This document shows positions 32,801 through 47,800 of a DNA stretch of 64,000 bases, in pieces. Source of the stretch: UBA8919 sp041658185 (GTDB lineage Bacteria; Elusimicrobiota; UBA8919). The notes under the pieces were generated by a model, which ran no database searches, was not told the DNA's origin, and saw only the letters and a list, made by a program, of their open reading frames with translations. The stretch lies in NCBI GenBank assembly GCA_041658185.1, contig JBBAAR010000002.1:1-64000 (forward strand). Direction: 5' to 3'. A program made the position numbers and the translations under genes. Positions within the stretch are counted from its first letter, which is position 1, and every line of letters starts with the position of its first letter.

Positions 32801-35800
32801 GCAACTCAACCTGGACATATACGGGAATAACCAACGGCGATTTTCGTTCGGGCTATAAATACAAAATAAAGACGCGGAGTTATGACGGCGCGATTCCTAA
32901 TAATGTGCAGTCGGTGTTAAACGAATACACGATAATTTATGACACCCATCCGGCAGATACGGCGCTCACACTTCCTGTTGAGGCGGATAATTACGGAGGC
33001 CCTAACAAGACGGTATCAACAATAACGGTTACATCGGTTGACTATCCGACGACTGTTGGAACTGTGATATATAACTCATCAACATCAATAGTCGCTGTCC
33101 GTGTATCTTCCGGGACAACCGGCGCCGATTACTGGACCGGCAGTGCCTGGGGCGGCGGCTCAGGTAACTGGCTTTCCACTACATATGACGGCAGTGATAA
33201 CAAGTGGAAATTATATTATTCGTCTTTACCTGTTTGGGGTAATCATTCAACATACAAAGTGGAGACAAAAGCGACCGATAATGCGGGCAATGTAGAAATA
33301 TCTTATGCCACGTCAACATTCAAATATGACACAGTAAATCCTACATCAACGGTATCAATTCCGTATAGTAGTTTCCACAGGTCAATAACAATATCAACCG
33401 GGACCTGCGCCGACAGTTGGTCAGATATAGAGAAGGTGTATGTTCAGATATCAAGCATAACCGGCGGGACTGCATACTGGCTTGATTCAGCGAATAACTG
33501 GTCCGGTACTGATAATAATAGCTGGCTTGATGCAACTATCAGCGGTTCTAACTGGACTATTTATTCGTCATCAATGCCTAATGACGGCAGTTGGGATAGC
33601 GGCCCGCAATTCACAATTAAAAGTAAGGCGAAGGATAAATCAAACAATGAGCAAAGCCCTGTTGCGAGCCGGAGTTTTGTAATTGACTCATCAACGCCGA
33701 CGGTAGAGATAGTAACGCCTGCAAACGGGGTAACCTCAACGTTACCGGTGATATCCGGAACGGCGAATGACACGCCGTCAACAGGGCATATTAAGGATGT
33801 GAAGATAAGGATATTCCGTCAGACGCTAACCGGCGGACCGAGCAACAAATACTGGAATTGGGGTGAAAGTATTTTTGATAATACAGCCGCCGAGGATGCA
33901 TGGTTTATACCGTCGTCAACAAACTCTGCCGGCACCGCGTGGAGCCATCCGTTTACTAATTGGACAACATCATCAACATACCGTATAGAAGCAAAAGTTG
34001 ACGACCAGTCCGGCAATTATCAGTTATCATACAGCACGAGGACATTCACGTTTGACGATTCATCGCCGGAAAGCAAGGTAATTCTACCCGCGAATAGCAG
34101 TGTGCTCTCTCAATTAACAAGTATTTCAGGAACTGCATATGATGCCTCGGGACTAACCAATGTGCGGGTAGCGATACAACAATTATCAGACAAGAAATAC
34201 TGGGTGGACCCGACAGACAGGTTTGCTCAAACCACTACGAATTATATTTTAGTGACCCCGGACAACGGATATTTCAACTGGAAATATACAACACTGACAA
34301 GCGCTTATTTAACCAACGGGACAAGTTACTGGGTGACAAGCATTTCTTCCGACACCTCAAATCCGCAGTTAGTGGAAATACCGTCTGGTGCTCGCGGCTC
34401 ATATTTTGTGTATGATACGACAGCACCGACATCTAATATATTATCGTTGGTAGATACGAAGTCGTATTCGGCGATAACATTATCAAGCGGGAGTTGTTCT
34501 GATGTTCAGCCGACACCTTTACCGCCGGGTGCTGCGTATTCAAACATAATATCGTCGGTGGAAATATCAATACGGAATTTTTCATTAGGGACAACATACT
34601 GGAACGGGACAAGTTGGCAGGAAAGTGTTGTATGGTCATCGGCGACTAATTATGCAGCCGATAAAAGCACGTGGACATATAATAATATGACAAATGCGTT
34701 CAAGAGCGGTTGGCAATACAAATTCAAAACGAGGGGCTATGACGGTGCGTTGCCGAACAATATCCAGACGGTATTTAATGAATACACGGTTGTATTTGAC
34801 ACCCATCCGCCGACATCAACGGTGGATTATCCGTCATCTGCAAATCCGAACTATGGACCCAACAGAGCGTTATCGTCAATATCCGGCACCAGCGACGACC
34901 TGTTATCAACGCCTAACAATGCGGGAGTGAACAAAGTTCAGGTGAGAATATCATCTTCAACGCAGTATTGGAACGGAACGACTTGGGACTTTTCATCAAG
35001 CAATTGGCTCGCCGCCACAGGAGTTGCAGAGTTCGTATATTCATCAACGCCTGTGTGGGAAAACGGCGGGACATACACGGTAGAATCAAAAGCGATAGAT
35101 AATGTAATACCTTCCGGAAATGTCCAGGCAGCATATTCAACTATAAATTTCAAATACGACAACGTTAAGCCGGTATCACAGGTAACGGAGCCGAACAGCC
35201 AGTTTGAGAAAGACATAACGACAATATCCGGTAATGCGTCGGATAGTTTCTCTACAGTTGAAAATGTTTCTGTGCGGGTTTCCTCATATACATCCGGCGG
35301 ATATGTAGTCCAGCAGAACTGGACAGTTGCGCAGGCGTCAACCAGTTGGACATATCCGTATTCAACATGGGTTAATGGCGTGAAATACAAAGTAGAGTCG
35401 CAGGCGAAAGACCGCTCGCAGAACTTACAGACCACACCGAACAGTTATGAATTTACTTACGATATATCCGTTCCGACGGTAACAGTTGTTACGCCGAATA
35501 ACGGTGCGTTAAATCCTTCAGGACTTACATCAATATCCGGGACCGCACTTGATTTCCCGACGGGTACTTCGCCCGATTTAACAACAGCGTTATTAAAAGT
35601 TCAGGTCAGGATAAAGCACCAGACGGGACCTTACTGGAATCCGTCGCAATCAACTTACAACATTGATTATGCGACTGCCGCATGGTATGATGCGAATTAT
35701 CTATCTCCGGATTGTACTTTCTGGATGGCGACAAAACCATCATTCACAAATAATACGTCATACTTTATTGAAGCAATCGCATATGATAAAGCGGGCAATA

Positions 35801-38800
35801 CGCCGATATATGTTTCAACGAGGACAATAAAGATAGATGAGCAACCGCCGACAAGTTATGTCAACACGCCGGGCAACCAGGTCATCAAAACAATAGTAAA
35901 TAATCTTATTGAAGGAACATCTTCCGACGGTGAGACAGGCGTGGCAACCGTGAAGTTTTATCTGAGAAGGAACACCGACGACAAATACTACAAGAGTGAT
36001 ATAGACCCGGACTTCTCCGAGACGGGAGTTACATTTAATACGTTATCTCCGCCTTTGAATAATTGGACATTTAATATTCAGGTGGCGACATTTACATCCG
36101 GCACATCATATTGGGCGTACACTTCCGGACAGGATGACTCCGGCAATGTGGAATCAACGCCCGGAGCTGGAGCAAAAACCTTTGTGTGGGACATAACCCC
36201 GCCGACATCAACCGTGACAAATGCGAATGTATTGACTGGTTATGCAAATTCATTAGCGACGCTCTCAGGAAGTGCGGAAGATGTAACGCCGACGACACCC
36301 GCAGGTGCTCAGAAATCGGACGGGATAAGCAATGTGCAGATACAGGTATCGTCATATACAGGTACTGCGTGGTCTGTGATAACCGACTGGCCAACGGGTT
36401 CAACCAGCCAGGGCGTAAAAGCCGGGACACAAATATCCACATTTACATTTTCTACATCGGCATCGCACCGTATTAGCGGAACCAAGTATCTGATAAAGAC
36501 GAGGGCGAATGACAATGCACTGCCTGCCTCAGGCAACGCCGAAAACGGCGACATCAAAGCCGGCTACACGATTGTATATGATGAACTTCCGCCGTCTACC
36601 AGTATTTATATGCCGGTTAATACACAAAATTATGGGCCTTCAAAAGCACTTGTTACAATTTCCGGTTCTGCGTGGGATAATCCTGAAACAGGAGTTGGTG
36701 TTTTCAATACAGATGTTTCATCAGTTCAGGTTCGTATTAATGACGGCGGCGGTGATAGCAGCTACTGGAACGGCGCCACCGCTTTTGATGGCGGTGAAAA
36801 TTCGTGGTTCAATGCGAACTGGTATGTCGGTGCATCTTCTTACAGTTATACATCGCCGAATTGGTCTGATGGAAAGCAATACACGGTAAATTCAAGAGGA
36901 CTTGACCGCGCGGGAAATATTGCGATTGCTATTTCAACAAATGTATTCCAGTATGATACACAAAAACCCACATCAACAATTTCTCTGCCATATGCACAAT
37001 GGCATGATAATTTTTCAGTGAGCACCGGCACGGCGCAGGACCCTGACACCAGTTATGAATCGGATGTCAACAGCATACAAGTTGCAATCAAAAATCTTGA
37101 TGTTGCCCCACCGAATAATTTCTGGAACGGGTTAAATAATTTTAATGCTAATGAGGCATCATCGTGGAGAGTGACAACAAAATCCGGCAGCAGTCCCATC
37201 TATAAATGGACTTATCCATCCGGTGATACGATGCCCGACTGGTTCAGTTATGACGGCGTAAGAATAGAATTCCGCTCACGCGCAATTGATAAATCAAACA
37301 ACACCGAACTTTTCCGTGCGACAACTTTCTGGGTTGATGTTTCTTCGCCGACCGTTCTCAACTTGACGCCCGCTCAGGGAACCACAAGAATTTCTTCGCT
37401 TTTGACGATTTCAGGAACAGCAGTTGATTCACCGTCAACCGGAAAAGTGAACACGGTAAAAATCCGCATAAAGAGAGAAACACCTCTGGCATACTGGAAT
37501 GGCAGTGCATTTAGTATTGATTTAACCGATCCGGAGCAGGCGTGGTTCACACCATCATTGACGCCCGATTGCACAATCTGGTGGTATGGTTTTGACCCGG
37601 CGAAATGGGAGGACGGAAAACTGTTTGAACTTAATTCAAAATCAATAGATAAAACGGGGAAATACTCACTGACATTTTCAACAAGCAACTTTACGATTGA
37701 TTATTCCTCGCCGACAAGTTTTGTCGGAATACCGTCAAACGGCAGTTTTGTAAAAACATTCTCGCAAATTTCCGGTTCCGCTTCCTCAAATGATATTGCA
37801 AATACATATATTTCCGTAAAAAATCTTTACAACAATCTATACTGGGATGGTGCTAACGATTTCAATTCCGGACCTGTTGTCTGGCGTCCCAAATCAACAC
37901 TGAATAACTGGCTTTCTTCCGCAACATGGAATTATACTGTTTTAACACAGGATAAACTAACTTCGGGCGTTTCTTACTATGTAATGAGTTTCTCGTCGGA
38001 CACTTCTTCGCCGTCTTTAATTGAAACACCTTCTGCTGCAAGGGCATCACTGTTTGTGTTTGATTCTACGGAACCATTTACGGCGATTTTAACTCCGGAC
38101 AGTGCATATCACAACTCGTCGTTAACGGCGATTTCCGGAACTGCCGAGGATTACCCCGCATTTTCCGGCGCAAGGATTTCAACGCCTTTGACGAATGTTG
38201 ATATGTACATAGTCAGACACGGCTCTAATTCCTCAACGACAGAAAAATATTTCAACGAAACAAATTTTGTTGAAAACGGCGGTTTGCCTTACTGGATACC
38301 GGTTTCAACCGCCAACCAGCCCGCGTGGAATTATTCTGTAGGTACGGATTTTTGGACACCGTCGTCATCATATACAGTAAAAGTTAAAGCAACCGACCGT
38401 GCATCAAATGTCCAGGGGACACAGTTCTCTTATACAAGCAAAACATTCTGGTATGACAATGTGCTTCCGACATCAACGGTGACGCTGCCACCGTCCGGCA
38501 ATCCGCCTTATAAAACTCTTACGACAATTTCCGGCACCTGCGAGGATGAAGTGGCAACGGTGAGGACGATTTCAACGATGACCGTTCTTATTCAGGATGT
38601 CACACTCGGCAGCACATATTACAATGTTGTCGGCGTTGCGTGGGTTTCCGGAAGCGAGTATTGGGGCAATTACGCTTCAACAAACTCTGTTGGAACTCAA
38701 TGGCAACTATCGGTTCCGGATTCCGCGTGGACAAATACTCACCAATACAAAATAATAAGTAAAGCGAAAGACCGTGCAGGCAACTGGGAGACATCGTCAA

Positions 38801-41800
38801 CAGAGAAGACATTCGTTTATGATGTAACCGCTCCGACATCGGTTGTCGTTGTTCCTGCAAAAAATACCGGTTACAAAACTTTACCAACAATTTCCGGGAC
38901 AGCATCGGATGCTTACAATTTATCAGTCGTCAAATTGTCAATAAAACAGAACGAACCGAACGGATATTATTATTCCACAGGGAGCAGTTCATTCACAGCT
39001 GCAACTGAAACATGGTTTGATGCGAAGACGTTAGACGGCTGGGCAACATGGTCTTCTACAAGGGCATCCGCAAATTCCTGGAACGATATTTTAGAAAGCG
39101 GAAAGTGGTATATTTTAAGGTCTTCTGCGACTGATATTGCAACCAACTGGCAGACAATTTCATCTTCTAATGTGTTCACTTTTGATAATATTGCACCGCT
39201 TACGGCAGTTGTGACACCGGTTCAGTCATCAACTATTTCTGCCTTGGGGACTATTTCAGGCACGACTTTTGACGGCGCATCAGGACCATCAGCAGTAAAA
39301 ATCTCTATCAAAGAAATAAATACTAATCGTTATTGGCAGGGCGGTGCATGGGGCGGCGCCGGCGGTAGTGAAGTGTATCTGGTTGCTTCAACCGGTGTAG
39401 TTGTCGGGAGTACCTTGACATGGACATATCCGGGCTTCATCGGCGGAACGACACCGGGATGGAATCCCGCAGGTGCTGACTATGATATGCATGTCTACGG
39501 TATTGATAATGCAGATAATCCTGAGATTGTTTCTTCAACCCGAACTTTCCATTTTGATGCACAATCACCGACGACACTTGTGACTTACCCGTTAATGAAT
39601 GGAACATCATTCTTCCATAATTTGCCGACGATTTCGGGCACTGCATTAGATAACAAAGCCGGTATCGCTTCCGATGCAGTAAAAGTTGCAATTAAGAAAT
39701 CCGGCGGGGATTGGTATGACGGCGCTGATTTTGTTTCACCAACGCCGCAGTGGTGGGTTGCAACAGGCACATATCCATGGACTTATTCAATTGTAGATGC
39801 AAATTACGCGGATGCATCAACCTATATTGCATATTCATCCGCAACTGACAGGGCAACGCCTGCAAATTTACAGACAGCGGTTTCGTCCAGAACATTTACT
39901 ATTGACCGTTCATCGCCGACCTCAACGGTTATTGCTCCGGCAAATGATTCAATTATAAACTCACTGACCTGGATTTCCGGAGATGTTACGGATACGGTCA
40001 GCGGTCCGAAAAATGATGGGACTGGGACAAAAGTGATGCTCACATATCTATCAGGGGCAACAACAAATTACTGGACCGGCTCCGTTTGGACGACTACGGA
40101 ATCAACGGCATCAACAACCGGAACGGAAACATGGCAGCTCGCCGCGCCGAATTTTGCGGGACTTTCACAGACGAGGTTCTATGTTAAATCCGTTACCGAG
40201 GATAATGTCGGACTGCGCCAAGAAACAAACAACACAAAGTCATTCGTATATGATGTTACAGCACCGACATCCGCAGTTACACTTCCTGTCAATAATGAGT
40301 ATTACGGTCCGTCCAAAACACTTCCGGCAATATCAGGCACATCAAACGACCCGTATACCGTGACGGCGGCGTCAATTTCCATACAAAAATCTTATCAGAG
40401 CGGTTTACCTTTGCCAAATACGTTCTGGATGTTCTCATCTTCAAATTGGGGCGAGACGCAGGAATGGAAGATTTGCACGCAGTTAGTCGGCGGCAGTTGG
40501 GCAACATGGTATTTCAATGTTCCGGATGCCGCACCCAATTATATCTGGTCTAACGAGGGTGTTTATAAAATTTATGTAAAAGCAAAGGATACGGCCGGTA
40601 ATGAAAGCAGCGGGTCTGCATTTTATGTTCAAAACATCAAATATGATACAACATTACCGGTTTCAAATATTTCTATTCCAAACAAACCATACTATGGACA
40701 GAATCTAACGACTATATCAGGCGGCGCCTCTGATAGCGGCGGTTCTTCACTTCAAAAAACGCAAATTCGTATAACATGGCCCGCCCAGGCAACCCCGCCG
40801 AGTCACGGTGGTGCGGAATATTGGAGTACTTCTCTCAACAACTGGACATCTGATTCCGGCAGTTGGAACGATACCACTCCGCCTGCTGCGACATGGAAAT
40901 ATACTCAAATCTCAACTTCAAATTACACGGAAAATCATTATTTTGTGATTGAAAGCAGGGCGTTGGATAATTCAAATAATACACAAACCAGTATTTCTTC
41001 ATATACATTTACTTTTGATATAACCCCGCCGGATTCGTTGCTTACAAAACCGAATCCATCTATAAGTAAATATAACGCCATCCCTACAATTTCAGGTACC
41101 ACATCTGACAATTACTTAATGAAGACATCCACGCCGGTTGAGATAAGTATAAAGGAAATATCAACATATGGTTACTGGGACAATACCGCAGGTAATTATA
41201 TGGGCTTCTCCCCGAGGGTCTGGAATGTTGTTACTACGACGGCACCGTTCCAACTTACTATAAAAACAAACGGACCGTTTGGTACGCCATGGTTGAACAC
41301 CGGAAGTTATGAAGTTGTTTCTAAAAGTTATGATATGGCCGAAAATGCCGAGGTGTCTTATTCAACTGCTACATTTATATATGACATTTCAGCACCGGAT
41401 ACTCTTGTTGTTATGCCGTCAACCGGAGCGGCTAAAACATATCTGGCATTGCCGACCATTTCAGGAACCACCGGGAGTGATGCTGTTTCAGTCAGGATTG
41501 CCGTTCAGAACACAACGGACAAAAAATACTGGGACAATTTTGGCGACGGTTTATGGGTGGATGGCTATAAAGACAATCAGCATGCTGGTGTAATTGTTGC
41601 CAACACATGGAAGTTTTATAATCAGAACGGTTCTTTTAATGCTGATGATGATTGGCCTGCTTGGACAAGTAATACCTCATACTATGTCTGGGCTTATACG
41701 GTTGATGACGCTACCAATCAGGGTCCTGTGCTTTCAACCGCGACATTTATGTTTGATAACACGGTTCCGCAGTCGGCAGTTGTGAAGCCGGCCCCATGGC

Positions 41801-44800
41801 CTTCTTACTACAAACAGGGTTCTATTACAACAATTTCAGGTACTGCTTCCGACCAGACCAGCACAGTTGTTTCACCCGTAAAGTTTCAGATATTAGAAAA
41901 CGACCCTGTCGGGAATACTTCATATTATTATTCCGGCGGCGCCGGTGGGTTCAATAATGCCGCGGAAACACCGCTGAATGCACCGTTTGTCGGCGCCTCT
42001 TCAGGAACCTGGAGTTATGACGATGTATTTCTTGGCGGTGCTTACCAATCCGGCAGATATTACAATGTCCGCTCATATGCGAAGGACTCAACCAATAACG
42101 AGCAGTCAACCAATACAATTACATGGAACAGATTTTTGTATGACACCGCCAAGCCGACTTCAACTATTACAAAACCGCTTGCGGATACTGCCTGGCTGAA
42201 AACCGATATTGTTACGATTTCAGGCACTGCATCAGATAATGTAGAATCGCCGAAACATTATTCCGGTATCGCAGATAATACCAAAATAGAACTCTCAATA
42301 CTTAAAGAGCCGAATTCTTATTGGTACAGATGGACCTCTTCCGGCACCTGGCAGACAGGTGTGAACTGGTTCAATTCAGCCAATTATGATGGTAGTAATC
42401 TATGGTATTATGTATTCCCGCAGCCGGACGGCTCCGATTTTGACCCCGGCAAGTATTATCAAATCAAAACCAGAATAACCGACAGAGCCGATAATCTTTA
42501 TAATACACAGACGGCAAACAGATTCCTGGTTCGCGCGGATGCCGCATACTTTGTGGTCTCACAGATAAATGTGCCTACTGCAGGCGGCTCATCCGACCTC
42601 AAAGTAGAAGTGTTTAATAGTGAAGGCGGTCTCGCGGTTGACTATGATAAATGGATTGAGTTTTACACGCCGAACGGGCCCGAGGGTTCTGGACTACTAC
42701 CGTCGACAACCAAATTCTTCGGCGTTTCGGAAGGCGGCGTGAAATGGATGTATGCTTCACAGGGCTGGGGTGTAACACTGCGTAAAGCTGCAAACAATAC
42801 TGCTTTCAATCCGGGTACCAGAACCGTTTATGTCCGAGAAGTCGGCGCGCCGGGCATCAACAGTCAATCACCGCCGGCACCTACGGCATCACAAACCGGA
42901 ATAGTCGTTAATCCGCTGCCTTGGACAAAATTGAGAGTGCTTGTGCCGTCTCAAACTCGTGACCCCGGTAATACTTCAACCAATGGTAGATCCGGAGGCA
43001 TTGCGACACAGACAGCAGGGAATTCCTTCACAATTATTGCTGATGCCTGTGACGACTACTGGAACCTTGTTGATACCGGTACTCCTGTTAATGTTGCTTT
43101 TGATGACGCAGACGACCCATATGCTATTGATGGCGAGGGCTTGTATCAAATCACCGCCGGCTCCGTCGTCGTTTCGGGATTAAAATTCCGTGTTGCCGGT
43201 AACAATAAAAACATAATTATCTCAACATATACTAAATCCGATACTTCCTCAAATATAGATGTCAATTATGACTCTGCCAATAAACTTTTAGTTCTTGCTC
43301 CCGGTGAGACGGCGCAGCCGGGGTCTTTATTAGGTAAAACCGGTGCCGTTGTTGCCCAGACCGCAGGTGCTCCATTTGATGTAACTGTAAATGCCTGCGA
43401 TTTATACTGGAACAAAAACCTTGCTGCGTCTCACATTACTACAATGACGACTACTGATGTTTATGATACCGAACCCTCAACACGCGCTTTGACGAACGGT
43501 TCTACAACATTTACGCTGACGCTTGTTACTGCCACAACTCAATATATTTCCGCACTTGCTACCGGTCTTACTTCAAATACGACTTATGTTTATATCAAAC
43601 CGAATCTTGCAACACGACTGCAACTGTTGGTTCCCGGCGAAACGCTCGCACCCGGTAAACCTGGCGGAAAAAATCAGGTCTATCAAACATTTTCCGCTGG
43701 TGTGGATTATGTTGTTACAGTCAACCTTGTTGATAACTGGTACAATATCCAGAAGGATACAGATATGCCGTCAGTCCGGGTTTATACACTTTCACCGACT
43801 GATGTTGACCAGACATATTCACTTATAAATGCTACAAGGACATATACGATTAATTTCACAGCTGCCGGAAACAGGCAAATAGAAATAGATAATCAAACAG
43901 GATACCTCAATTATGATGCCAGTGCGTCTACTACGGTTGTGGTGATACCTGGTGTTGCCGACCGCCTGCGGCTGCTTATGCCGGGCGAGACAGCACAGGG
44001 CTATCCGGCAGTTACGGGAGGTAAGATTGGGAGTCCGTCGGAAAGAACAGCGGGTGTCAATTTTTCAGTAACAGTTCAGGCCTGCGATGTTCGCTGGAAT
44101 ACAACAACTTCCGGAGGCAACCAATCAATAAGGGTTACAGCACATTCTTCCGACCAACCCTATACACCTAATATATGGACGGATAGTTTAGCATCTAACG
44201 GTGAGAAAATCATTTCCGGTATTTATGTGAGGAAAGCGACACCGACTACTTTCTATGTTGAAGATATAGATATTACGGAGCCTGAGATGTCAACTCAGAC
44301 GGTGTATAATGTTTCCGTCGTGCCAGACCCGACAGCCAACCAGTTGAAACTTCAACTTCTTGTTCCCGGTGAAACTGCAATGGCCGGCAAGAATACCTCC
44401 CCGCTTGGCAAAACAGGAACACCTTCTGAAAGAGTATCCGGTACGCCTTTCACGGTAACGGTAAATCTTGTTGATGCTAACTGGAACAAATATAACGACG
44501 GTCTCACTGTCGGCGCAACTGTGCAGATAACAACGGATGACCCGTATGATACTCATCCGTCTTCAGCAGCGCTCAGTTTCGGGGTGAAGACATTTACCAA
44601 TACTTTAATAAGGGCTGCGACATGTCTTATAACCGCGGCCGATGTGGACGGTATCGGCGACCAGTACGAGCAGGATATATCGCCGCAGGTGACTACTGTC
44701 TCCGGCAATCCGGTTAAACTTCAAATTCTCGTTCCTGATGAAACTCCTGTCCAGGGTTCCGGAAAGAGCGGGTTCGTCCAGAACCAGACGGCGGGAATTA

Positions 44801-47800
44801 ACTATACTGTTACCGTAAGGGCATGCGATACTAACTGGAACCTTGTTACAACAACCGCACCTACCGTTTCGTTGATATCAAACGATAATTATGCCGAGAT
44901 AGAAACGGCGCATGCATTAACACAGGGTGCGACTACATTTACCGTTTCTTTAAGAGCGAATACCGCCGAAGTGGCGTCCAGAAGTTTGACGGCAACTTAC
45001 GGCGGGTCTATGTCGCAGCAGCAGTCCGGCAACTTTATTGTTTATTCGTCCGCACCTGTAAAACTTCAGATTCTTGTGCCTGGTGTAACTGCTGTTGAAG
45101 GAGATGTCTCAAATAACGGGAGAACCGGCGACCCGGATGAAATGACTGCAGGTATCAATTATACTGCAACAGTTAATCTGACCGACCCCTATTGGAATAA
45201 GGTAATTTCACTTGGCTCGGACACAACGGTCCAGATAACCGCCTCGGCGCCTTATTACAATCAGCCGGCAAGCAATTATCTTGAAGACGGAACACGGTTG
45301 TTCACGCTTGCGGTTCTTTCATCCGGAAGTTGGACGGCAACCTCGTCGGATGTTGACGGCGTTCCCCCGATTTATACTGCCGATACATCCGCATTAATAC
45401 CGGTTATTTCTTCCGGTGCGGTCAAATTACAGGTGCTTCTGCCCGGTGAAACAGCAGTGCCCGGTAGCGGGAAAACGGGTACGCCGTCTAACAGGACCGC
45501 CGGGCTTCAATTCACGATAACGGTTAACGGCGTTGACCCGAACTGGAATATAGACGGCGCCGCAGGGCATCTGGTTACGGTTGTAACTACCGATGAGTTT
45601 GATGCGAATCCAGGCGCCAATACTCTTTCATCAGGTCAGAGAACGTTTGACATAGTAGGCGGGAATAAAACAGCGGGAACACTTGTTCATAAAGCAACTG
45701 CAACCGCCTCCGGACTTAATGCCGGGTATTCCTCCTATTGGACAGTTGTTGCTTCCGCTTCGGTTCGTCTGCAACTTTTGATGCCGGGACAGACCGCAGT
45801 GCCGGGCTCTTCAGCGGGAAAAACAGGAACTCCTTCCGCTCAATACTCAAATGTGCCGTTCAATGTTACCGTCAACGCAACCGACCTGTATTGGAATAAC
45901 TCAATAACCGGCGATGGCGATACTGCCGTCCGGCTTACTTCAAATGATGAGTTTGTATCCTTGATAGATAATAATTTAGAAAACGGGACAACGAATTTCT
46001 GGGTAACATTAAAGAAATCAACGCCCACCGCGCAAATTACAGTAATTGATAATTCAGGCGGCGCTGTGAGAACCTCAACATCTGCGTTCTGCGTCGTCAA
46101 TTCATCTAATGCCGTAAAACTTTTAATACTTATGCCGGGTGAAACATATCTGCCGGGTTCTACGACAACCGACGGCAAAACCGGTTCCATTTCAACACTT
46201 ACCGCGGGAACTCAATTTCAGTTAACGGTTAAGGGCGTAGATGTCAACTGGAACACGGTAAATATAGCCCAGCAAATTCGTGTAGAAACACCAACCGATA
46301 TTTATGACACTAATAATATTGACCAGTGGCTGCAGACGGGAGGGCTATGGTCTGGAACGACTGTCTACTGGTGGACATTCAAAACGGCGTCCGCCGCTCA
46401 TCAGATGAAGGCGCTGGATATAGACGGCGACAGCACGCTTTTAAGCACATATACTCAGACAGGAATAAACGTTACTGCCGCTCCTGCCGCACAACTTCAG
46501 ATAATTTTGCCTGGTGAAACTGCGGTTGCGGGAGACACCGCGAATAACGGAAGGACCGGCTCGCCGTCCACTCTTACCGCCGGAAATCCGTTCACGGTTA
46601 CGGCAAATGCTGTTGATAATAATTACAATATTTCAAGTTCCGCTCAGCAAATAAAAGTAACTTCTGACGATACAAACGCGCCCGGTCCCTGGACCAGAAT
46701 TTTGCAAAGCGGAACCACCTATTTTTCGCTTACGCTCAATACCAGCGGATATGTTACGCTCACGCTTGCCGACGATGAGTTAGGTACTTTGCCGAATTAC
46801 CCGCAGGATGAGAGAAGTGCAGCGGTTATTTCCGGCGATGTCGGCAAACTGCTTGTGCTTATTCCAGGCGAAACGCACCAGCCCGGAAATACATCAGTTA
46901 ATGGAAAAACCGGTACGCCCGGCAATCAGACGGCAGGCATAACATTTATGGCGACCTGTTATGCAACGGACAACTGGTTCAATATAGTATCCACCAATCC
47001 CACGCTGCCCGTCCGTTTAACTACCGACGACCCGAACGATACACCGAGTTACATTGATTTAACTTTGACTGCCGGCACAACTTATTATCCCGTGAAATTG
47101 AGAACTGTAAATAATTCCACAGACGGTTCAATTTGGGTAATTACCGTTGCGAAAACCGGGCTGGTTTCATCAACATCAACCGTGAAATTAGGACCCAACA
47201 GCGGTGATAACAAACTTCAGATTTTAATGCCGGGCGAAGTTGCGCAGCCGGGGACCCAGACCGGCAAGGACTCAACCGGACTGCAGACCCGCACCGCCGG
47301 TGTTTCATTCTCGCTGACCGTTAATGCGGTTGACAATCAATGGAACTGGGTTAAGTTCACCGACTGGCCGACCAATTCAAATCAGAAACAGGTTACCGGT
47401 GTTTCCGTTGTGACAACCGACCCATATGATGCAGACGATATAAATAACCAGGACATCACCAATCTCGGTCAGCGAACATTCTCACACGCATTTGTTACAG
47501 GTGGGAGTCCGGGAAAAACTTGGAAATCAACCGCAACCGCTTCGGGATATACATCCGATTCATCGCCTTGGGTAACTGTCGTCTCATCCGGCGCGACAAA
47601 ACTTCTGGCGATTCTGCCCGGCGAGAGTTGGCTTGAAGGTTCTCCGACAGGTAAGACGGGAAACCCGACAGCAAGAACCGTTTATAATACATTCACAGTA
47701 ACTGTCCGCTCGGTTGACCCGAACTTCAACTATGTAAATTCATCAACACATACCGTGAAAGTTACGACAAATGATATTTTTGACAATGATATAGGAGAGT

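Larger units (their letters stand above)
29240..38455 (+). repeat. Five-domain super-repeat within the type A array
   Basis: Every fifth unit shares private features. Starts with YGP lie near 29280, 31120, 32990, 34850 and 36630. Units 57, 62, 67 and 72 end in D-x-S-x-PTV instead of PTS. Units 58, 63 and 73 share AWF-P...(STxxFxID)SSP. Units 59, 64 and 74 share VSYWV-type and P.LVE(I/V/T)PSxARGS-like strings. Units 60 and 65 share PSGAVYSN/PPGAAYSN with FSLGTTYWNG. The super-unit length is about 1.78-1.87 kb. The next NYYGP-type start near 40300 fits a further, more diverged copy. Confidence 0.75.
10051..42540 (+). repeat. Array of about 86 Ig-like repeats (type A)
   Basis: Units recur every 340-430 nt (mean about 378 nt, 126 aa). 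Consensus in order: YDxTxPTSxIxxP, then Y..L.TISGTAxD, then V..V.IxIK....YWNG..W, then W....W.Y.....WT.G..Y.V...AxDxAGN. ISGT-type cores are at, for example, 10120, 10501, 11341, 14065, 17565, 21030, 25595, 30750, 36260, 39630 and 42210. Counting these cores gives about 86 units. The 'YDxTxPT' junction and 'ISGTAxDxxG' strand are typical of bacterial Ig-like (Big) domains. Many units carry Cys in the core (ISGTCxD). Divergence between units is mostly high, so the array is old, apart from the region 29.2-38.5 kb. Confidence 0.85.
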
